DNA of 64,000 bases. It comes from Diaminobutyricibacter sp. McL0608. Its GTDB lineage: Bacteria; Actinomycetota; Actinomycetes; Actinomycetales; Microbacteriaceae. Below, one piece after another: positions 59,871-64,000 of this stretch. The DNA lies in contig NZ_CP154826.1 in assembly GCF_039613825.1 (NCBI RefSeq), forward strand, positions 4,132,113-4,196,112, in the 5' to 3' direction. Every line of letters begins with the position of its first letter. Position 1 is the stretch's first letter. The notes beneath the pieces are model-generated. The model searched no databases. It was not told the origin of the DNA and worked only from the letters and a program-made list of their open reading frames with translations. The translations under genes and the position numbers were made by a program.

Positions 59871-60755
59871 GTGATTCAGGCGACAGCACTCGAGACCGAA
59901 GCGTTCATCCTGTCGGAAGGGCCGCTGTGGGATGCGGCGACCGGCCGCGTCGTCTGGGTGGACCTGGAGGCGGGTCGCATCCTCAGCGCTCCGTGGGTGG
60001 ATGGGCGACTCGGCGAGGTCGCCTCCGTCTCGGTCGGCGAGCAGGTCGGATGCGCGTTCCCGATCGGCGGCGGACGGTACCTCGCGGCCCTCACCCGCGA
60101 GCTCGCGATCGTGGAAGCGGACGGGACGGTCCGGCGCGGATCTGCGCTCACCCCGGAGGGGACACGCTTCAACGACGGCAAGATCGACCCGGCCGGGCGC
60201 CTTGTCGTCGGCACCCTTGCGCTCAACGAAGAGGGCTGGGATCACCTGCTGCTGCGGCTCGAACACGACGGCACAGTCACGACACTGGATGACGACCTCG
60301 GCCTCTCGAACGGCCTCGGCTGGTCGCCCGACGGCACCACTTTCTACTCGATCGACACTCCGCGTCGCACGGTGTTCCGCCGCGACTACGATGTCGCGAC
60401 CGGCGCCGTCGGGCAGCGCGAAGTGTTCATCGAGCTCGTGGACGCATACCCCGACGGCATGACCGTCGACGCCGACGGCAACGTGTGGATCGCGATCTGG
60501 GGCGGCCACGAAATGAGCTGCTATGACGCATCCGGTGCTCGCATCGACGGGGCGACTGTGTCGGTGGATGCGCCCCACGTCTCGAGTGCGGCCTTCGTCG
60601 GTCCGGACCTCGACCACCTCGTGATCACGAGCGCGAGCCGCGACCTGTCGCCGGACGAACGCGTGCGCTGGCCGCACGCCGGCTGCCTCTTCGTCGCGCA
60701 GCCCGATGCGCGCGGTCGCGCATCCACCCCTTGGCGCGAGGTCCCCCTCCCGTAG
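59871..60755 (+). CDS. SMP-30/gluconolactonase family protein
   Basis: This 294-residue six-bladed beta-propeller has the metal-site residues expected of the family: Glu in LSEGPLWD, Asn/Asp in TRFNDGKIDPAGRLVVGT, Asn in LGLSNGLGWSPDG and Asp in DAYPDGMTVDADGNVWIA. It hydrolyses sugar lactones such as gluconolactone or xylonolactone. The sugar ABC transporter in the same window is too distant to imply a link. GTG 59871 is set by the hexamer spacing; a start six codons earlier is less likely. Confidence 0.9.
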   Translation: MIQATALETEAFILSEGPLWDAATGRVVWVDLEAGRILSAPWVDGRLGEVASVSVGEQVGCAFPIGGGRYLAALTRELAIVEADGTVRRGSALTPEGTRFNDGKIDPAGRLVVGTLALNEEGWDHLLLRLEHDGTVTTLDDDLGLSNGLGWSPDGTTFYSIDTPRRTVFRRDYDVATGAVGQREVFIELVDAYPDGMTVDADGNVWIAIWGGHEMSCYDASGARIDGATVSVDAPHVSSAAFVGPDLDHLVITSASRDLSPDERVRWPHAGCLFVAQPDARGRASTPWREVPLP

Positions 60756-60842
60756 CGCGCCCGTCGCGCCCGAACGCGCGCATCCCGCGCACTCGAACGC
60801 GCCCGACACTGTGGGACACGTCACGACCAGCCGATCCACGAG

Positions 60843-60892
60843 TTGGCACTTGTTGTCGCCCGGGTCGGGTGGGAGACGACATCTACTGCCGT
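60843..60892. repeat. Imperfect palindrome, family C copy 3 (mosaic arms)
   Basis: Left arm GGCACTTGTTGTCG matches copy 1's left arm. Right arm CGACATCTACTGCC matches copy 2's right arm. The two arms pair at about 11 of 14 positions. It sits between the SMP-30 and MOSC genes. Confidence 0.55.
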
Positions 60893-60960
60893 ATCGACGC
60901 ACCCGCGAGAGCGCCGGGGCGCGACGCGGGCGCAAGGCGGCGCAGCGCGAGCCCATCGGG

Positions 60961-60966
60961 GAGAAT
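60961..60966 (+). promoter_or_regulatory. Probable leaderless -10 hexamer for the MOSC gene
   Basis: GAGAAT, six bases, GTG 60973. Confidence 0.45.
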
Positions 60967-60972
60967 GGACGC

Positions 60973-61608
60973 GTGGCTGAACTTCTCGCACTGTGCAGGG
61001 TCGACCGTCTCCTACCGGATACCGGAACGGTCGGCGTGACCGCGATCGACAAGCGTCCCGTCGACACGCCGCTTCGGGTGCGCCCGCTCGGGGTCTATGG
61101 CGACGTTCAGGCCGACCGCAAACATCACGGCGGCGCGACGAAGGCCCTGTATGCGTACGCGGAAGAGGATGCGCGGGTGTGGTCGGATGCGCTGGGTCGC
61201 GACATCCCGCCCGGCCTCTTCGGCGAGAACCTCCGCACCTCCGGGCTCGACGTGTCGGGCGCCGAGATCGGTGAGCGCTGGCGGCTCGGCGACGCGCTCG
61301 TCGTCGAGGTCACCTGCCCGCGGACGCCATGCGCGGTATTCCAGCGGCGGATGGGCGAACCCCAGTGGGTGCGCCGGTTCACCGAGGCGGGTATGCCGGG
61401 TGCGTACCTTCGGGTGGTCCACAGCGGGACGATCGCCGCAGGCGATTCCATCGAGGTCGTGTCGCAGCCCGGGCACGGGGTGACGGTCGCGTCATGGTTC
61501 ACGGCGGCGGATGCGCACCAGGCGGCTGCACTCCACGAAGCGGAGCGAGCCGGAGCGGTCGCGCTCGCTCCCGAGATGCATGAATCGATGTCGAAGCTGA
61601 GCCGATGA
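60973..61608 (+). CDS. MOSC domain protein (YiiM-like)
   Basis: This 211-residue protein has one MOSC domain, a relative of molybdenum cofactor sulfurase C-termini. The block DIPPGLFGENLRTSGLDVSGAEIGERWRLGDALVVEVTCPRTPC holds the conserved Cys pair; VQADRKHHGGATKALYAYAEED is the N-terminal half. The family binds molybdenum cofactor or reduces hydroxylamino compounds (YiiM). The frame is open upstream to 60706 but that stretch is non-coding in style, so GTG 60973 is used. Confidence 0.88.
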   Translation: MAELLALCRVDRLLPDTGTVGVTAIDKRPVDTPLRVRPLGVYGDVQADRKHHGGATKALYAYAEEDARVWSDALGRDIPPGLFGENLRTSGLDVSGAEIGERWRLGDALVVEVTCPRTPCAVFQRRMGEPQWVRRFTEAGMPGAYLRVVHSGTIAAGDSIEVVSQPGHGVTVASWFTAADAHQAAALHEAERAGAVALAPEMHESMSKLSR

Positions 61609-61627
61609 ATCGAGCGCCATTGAGTTG

Positions 61628-61633
61628 TAGAAT
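61628..61633 (+). promoter_or_regulatory. Leaderless -10 hexamer for the LysR gene at 61640
   Basis: TAGAAT, six bases, ATG 61640. It is the closest to consensus in the window. Confidence 0.65.
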
Positions 61634-61639
61634 CGCACA

Positions 61640-62509
61640 ATGGAGCTTCGTCAGCTGGAACATTTCGTCACCGTCGCAGAGGAGCGGCACTTCACCCGTG
61701 CCGCCGAACTCCTCCAGATCTCGCAGTCGGGACTGTCCGCGTCCATCCGCTCGCTCGAGCAGGAGCTCGGGACATCCTTGTTCATCCGCAGCACTCGCCG
61801 GGTCGAACTGACGACAGCCGGGCAGGCGCTCCTCGCCGACTCGGTCCGCACCCTCGCGAGCGCTGCCGCGGCGCGCAATGCGGTCGCCGCCGTGCGCGGA
61901 CTCGTGCGCGGTCGCCTCACCATCGGCGCCGAGCCGTGCCTCGGATCGGTCGATATCCCCGCTGAACTGGCCTCCTTCCGCACAGCCAACCCGGGCGTGG
62001 AGGTACGACTGCGCTACGCGGGCTCCGTCGACCTCGTCGAGTCGGTCGCCGGGGGCCGGGTGGATGTCGCCCTCGTCGTCGACACCGGCCACACTCCGCC
62101 CGGGGTGCAGCTGCGCCCCCTCAGCACCCAGACGATGCTGGTGCTCTGCCATCCGGATCACCGCTTCGCGGCGCTGGATGCGGTGGACCTCGACGAGCTG
62201 CGCACCGAGTCGCTTGTCGGTTTCCAGTACGGATGGGGTGCCCAGGTGCTCGCCCGCCGTGCGTTCGCCACCGCCGGGTTCGACTATCGCGCGGCCCTCG
62301 AGGTCAACGACGTGCATCCGCTGCTCGACCTCGTCGGCTACAACCTGGGGGTCGCGATCGTGCCCGCGAGTTTCGCGAAGAAGAGGCCGGAGACGTTGCG
62401 TGCGGTCCCGTTGCGCGGCGATGTGCCGGCGTGGACGGTCGCGGTCGCCGTCGCGGAAGAGCCGAGCCCCGCTGCGAAGGCGTTCCTCGAGCAGCTCGAC
62501 CCCGCCTGA
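61640..62509 (+). CDS. LysR family transcriptional regulator
   Basis: This 289-residue regulator has the N-terminal winged helix MELRQLEHFVTVAEERHFTRAAELLQISQSGLSASIRSLEQELGTSLFIR and an effector domain beginning near VRGRLTIGAEPCLGSVDIP. The likely target is one of the two aldo/keto reductase genes downstream on the opposite strand, but these are convergent rather than divergent, so no target is assigned. Confidence 0.92.
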   Translation: MELRQLEHFVTVAEERHFTRAAELLQISQSGLSASIRSLEQELGTSLFIRSTRRVELTTAGQALLADSVRTLASAAAARNAVAAVRGLVRGRLTIGAEPCLGSVDIPAELASFRTANPGVEVRLRYAGSVDLVESVAGGRVDVALVVDTGHTPPGVQLRPLSTQTMLVLCHPDHRFAALDAVDLDELRTESLVGFQYGWGAQVLARRAFATAGFDYRAALEVNDVHPLLDLVGYNLGVAIVPASFAKKRPETLRAVPLRGDVPAWTVAVAVAEEPSPAAKAFLEQLDPA

Positions 62510-62537
62510 ACGCCGCTCGCGGCCGCCTGGGCCTCAT

Positions 62538-62597
62538 CGCACTAGCTGTGCCCCGCCGCACTAGGTGTACGTAGTGCGGCGAGACGCAAATAGTGCG
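62538..62597. repeat. 60-base double-palindrome repeat, family A, copy 5
   Basis: Outer arms CGCACTAG / ATAGTGCG; inner CCGCCGCACTAGGTGTAC followed by GTAGTGCGGCG. It lies tail-to-tail between the LysR and aldo/keto reductase genes. Confidence 0.92.
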
Positions 62598-62637
62598 GCG
62601 ACACAGAGTCAGCGCCGCGACACCAGGGAGGCCACGC

Positions 62638-63516
62638 TCACGCGTCGAGCGCGGCGAACTCCTCGGCGGTGAGCTCCAGGTCGAGGGCCGTGACCGAGTC
62701 GCGGATGCTCTCCGGGCGCGACGCCCCCGGGATCGGAATCACCTGCGGCGACTTCGCCAGCTCCCAGGCCAGCGCGACGACCTGCGGGCTGACGCCCCGC
62801 GCATCCGCCACCTGGTTGAACGCCGCGAAACGTTCGCCCAGCTGACCCGCCGACCGGATTCCACCGAGCGGGCTCCACGGGAGGAAGGCGATGCCCAGCC
62901 GGTCGCACAGCTCGAGTTCCGGCTCACTCGACCGGAAGGCCGGCGAGAACTGGTTCTGCACTGAGACGAGGCGTCCGCCGAGGATGTCCTGCGCCTCGTG
63001 GATCTGCTCCGGGTCGGCGTTCGAGATCCCGGCCATGCGGATGAGGCCCTCATCGAGCAGGTCCCGGATGGCGCCGACCGACTCGGCGTAGGGGACCGTC
63101 GGGTCGGGCCGGTGGAACTGGTACAGCCCGATCGCGTCCCCGCCGAGGCGGGCAAGTGAAGCTTTCGCGGCCTCCTTCAGGTATTCGGGCCGCCCATCCA
63201 CGTACCAGCTGCCGTCGCCGGGGCGCAGGTGGCCGCCCTTCGTGGCGACGAGAACGCCGGAGGTGTCGCCGCCCCAGCTCGCGATCGCGCGCGCGAAGAG
63301 CTCTTCGTTGTGGCCGACCTCGTCGGCGTGCAGATGGTACGCGTCGGCCGTATCGAAGAAGGTGACTCCGGCGTCGAGCGCGGCGTGGATGGTCGCGACG
63401 GAGCGGGCATCGTCGGGGCGTCCCTCGATCGACATCGGCATTCCGCCGAGACCGATCGCGCTCACCGCCACGTCACCGATCGTGCGGGTCTTCAGCTGGG
63501 TTCCGGTGTTCGTCAT
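62638..63516 (-). CDS. Aldo/keto reductase
   Basis: This 292-residue reductase has catalytic Asp and Tyr in TFFDTADAYHLHADEVGHNEE, Lys in VATKGGHLRPG and His in LYQFHRPDP. NPEQIHEAQ-type and FLPWSPLGGIRS blocks match the AKR families acting on sugars or aldehydes. ATG 63516 is preferred for GGAG six bases before it; TTG 63528 is possible. It lies 28 bases after the next gene upstream on the same strand, another aldo/keto reductase, so the two may be co-transcribed. Confidence 0.9.
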   Translation of the reverse strand: MTNTGTQLKTRTIGDVAVSAIGLGGMPMSIEGRPDDARSVATIHAALDAGVTFFDTADAYHLHADEVGHNEELFARAIASWGGDTSGVLVATKGGHLRPGDGSWYVDGRPEYLKEAAKASLARLGGDAIGLYQFHRPDPTVPYAESVGAIRDLLDEGLIRMAGISNADPEQIHEAQDILGGRLVSVQNQFSPAFRSSEPELELCDRLGIAFLPWSPLGGIRSAGQLGERFAAFNQVADARGVSPQVVALAWELAKSPQVIPIPGASRPESIRDSVTALDLELTAEEFAALDA

Positions 63517-63544
63517 TGTGTTCTCCAAGTGTGGTTCGGTCGGT

Positions 63545-64000
63545 CTACCAGGCGTAGTGTTCGGGCGCGGTCCGGCGTCCGGGGAAGATCTCGTCGAGCC
63601 GGTCCAGGGCCGCCTGGTCGAGCTTCAGGTCGACGGCCCGGATGGCGCCATCGAGCTGGTCGCGCGTGCGCGGCCCGATGATCGGCGCGGTCACCGCGGG
63701 CTGGTGCAGGAGCCACGCGAGGGCGAGGTCGCCGGGCTCGTGGCCAAGTTCATCCGCGAAATCCTCGTAGGCCTCCACCGCCTCGCGGTGGGTGGCCAGG
63801 GTATCGGATGCGCGTCCTTCGAGACGTCGCTTGCCTTCGCGTTCCTTGCGGACCACCCCGCCGAGCAGCCCGCCGTGGAGCGGGGACCACGCGATCACGC
63901 CGACGCCGTTCGCCTGGGCTGCCGGAAGCACCTCGAGCTCCACGTCGCGGGTCAGCAGGTTGTAGATCGACTGCTCGCTGACCAGCCCGGTGTAGTTGCG
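63545..64000 (-). CDS. Aldo/keto reductase (5' part outside window)
   Basis: The C-terminal 151 residues of an aldo/keto reductase run off the right edge. The frame stays open to base 64000 (RNYTGLVSEQSIYNLLTRD precedes the GTG at 63943, so that GTG is internal). VIAWSPLHGGLLGG and ALAWLLHQPAVTAPIIGPRT are the substrate/NADP-binding blocks of AKR12/AKR11-type enzymes. The catalytic tetrad lies outside the window. It is distinct from the neighbouring reductase at 62638. Confidence 0.88.
   Translation of the reverse strand, partial: RNYTGLVSEQSIYNLLTRDVELEVLPAAQANGVGVIAWSPLHGGLLGGVVRKEREGKRRLEGRASDTLATHREAVEAYEDFADELGHEPGDLALAWLLHQPAVTAPIIGPRTRDQLDGAIRAVDLKLDQAALDRLDEIFPGRRTAPEHYAW

Overview
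The window is high-GC actinobacterial DNA, most likely from a Microbacteriaceae-type organism (Leifsonia/Microbacterium relatives). The signs are GTG starts in about a third of genes, the coproporphyrin-type heme pathway with HemQ, an actinobacterial polyprenol-phosphate mannose synthase, Holin-X and DUF3618 proteins, and many start codons preceded by NANNNT plus 6 bases (leaderless transcripts). This lineage call is inference from gene content and style, not from a marker comparison. I found no rRNA, tRNA, CRISPR array, insertion sequence or prophage.

Layout. 1-4.4 kb: end of a class A beta-lactamase-like gene, an epimerase, glycyl-tRNA synthetase and a GNAT acetyltransferase. 4.4-16.2 kb: a nearly complete heme locus, hemA (minus) divergent from hemE-hemY(cgoX)-[YtxH-like, Holin-X, DUF3618]-hemQ-hemH(cpfC)-hemC-hemD and then hemB-hemL. 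It covers glutamyl-tRNA to heme through coproheme, with four genes joined by 4-base stop/start overlaps. 16.2-19.9 kb: a xylose-type sugar ABC transporter (binding lipoprotein, single-domain ATPase, permease) with an intercistronic hairpin and a strong terminator. 20-31 kb: two DUF1304 paralogues around a flavoprotein monooxygenase, a zinc-less quinone oxidoreductase, an ABC exporter pair, a PEP-mutase family protein, an LssY-C protein, a Na+/H+ antiporter, TrhO and polyprenol-phosphate mannose synthase. 31-43 kb: mixed metabolic genes (PEBP, LysE exporter, flavodoxin-fold protein, HpcH aldolase, citrate synthase family, thioesterase, FAD oxidase, AlkA-type glycosylase, SRPBCC protein, carotenoid-desaturase-like oxidoreductase). 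42.8-47.6 kb: a LysR regulator divergent from a 1.2-kilo-residue PutA. 47.6-53.5 kb: aldo/keto reductase, a response regulator/histidine kinase/GntR operon, a UPF0014 permease and UppP. 53.5-56.4 kb: Lrp regulator divergent from a DDAH-family hydrolase and ornithine aminotransferase. 56.5-64 kb: GT-C glycosyltransferase, peptide transporter, SMP-30 protein, MOSC protein, LysR regulator and two aldo/keto reductases, the last cut by the window edge.

Working together: the heme genes form one pathway. The DDAH-family/RocD pair would feed glutamate semialdehyde, the same intermediate that PutA oxidises, so arginine/ornithine and proline could converge on glutamate. The sugar ABC genes form one uptake system.

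The most unusual signals are not protein-coding. (i) Five copies of a 60-base double-hairpin repeat lie exclusively in tail-to-tail gaps. (ii) Five copies of a second hairpin repeat (GAGCACAGGAAAA arms) lie just after stop codons. (iii) Two further imperfect palindrome families occupy the two longest gaps. (iv) The hexamer pair GGATGC/GCATCC appears several-fold over-represented inside genes. (v) A very regular leaderless-promoter signature decides most start codons, including one that drives a six-codon upstream ORF.
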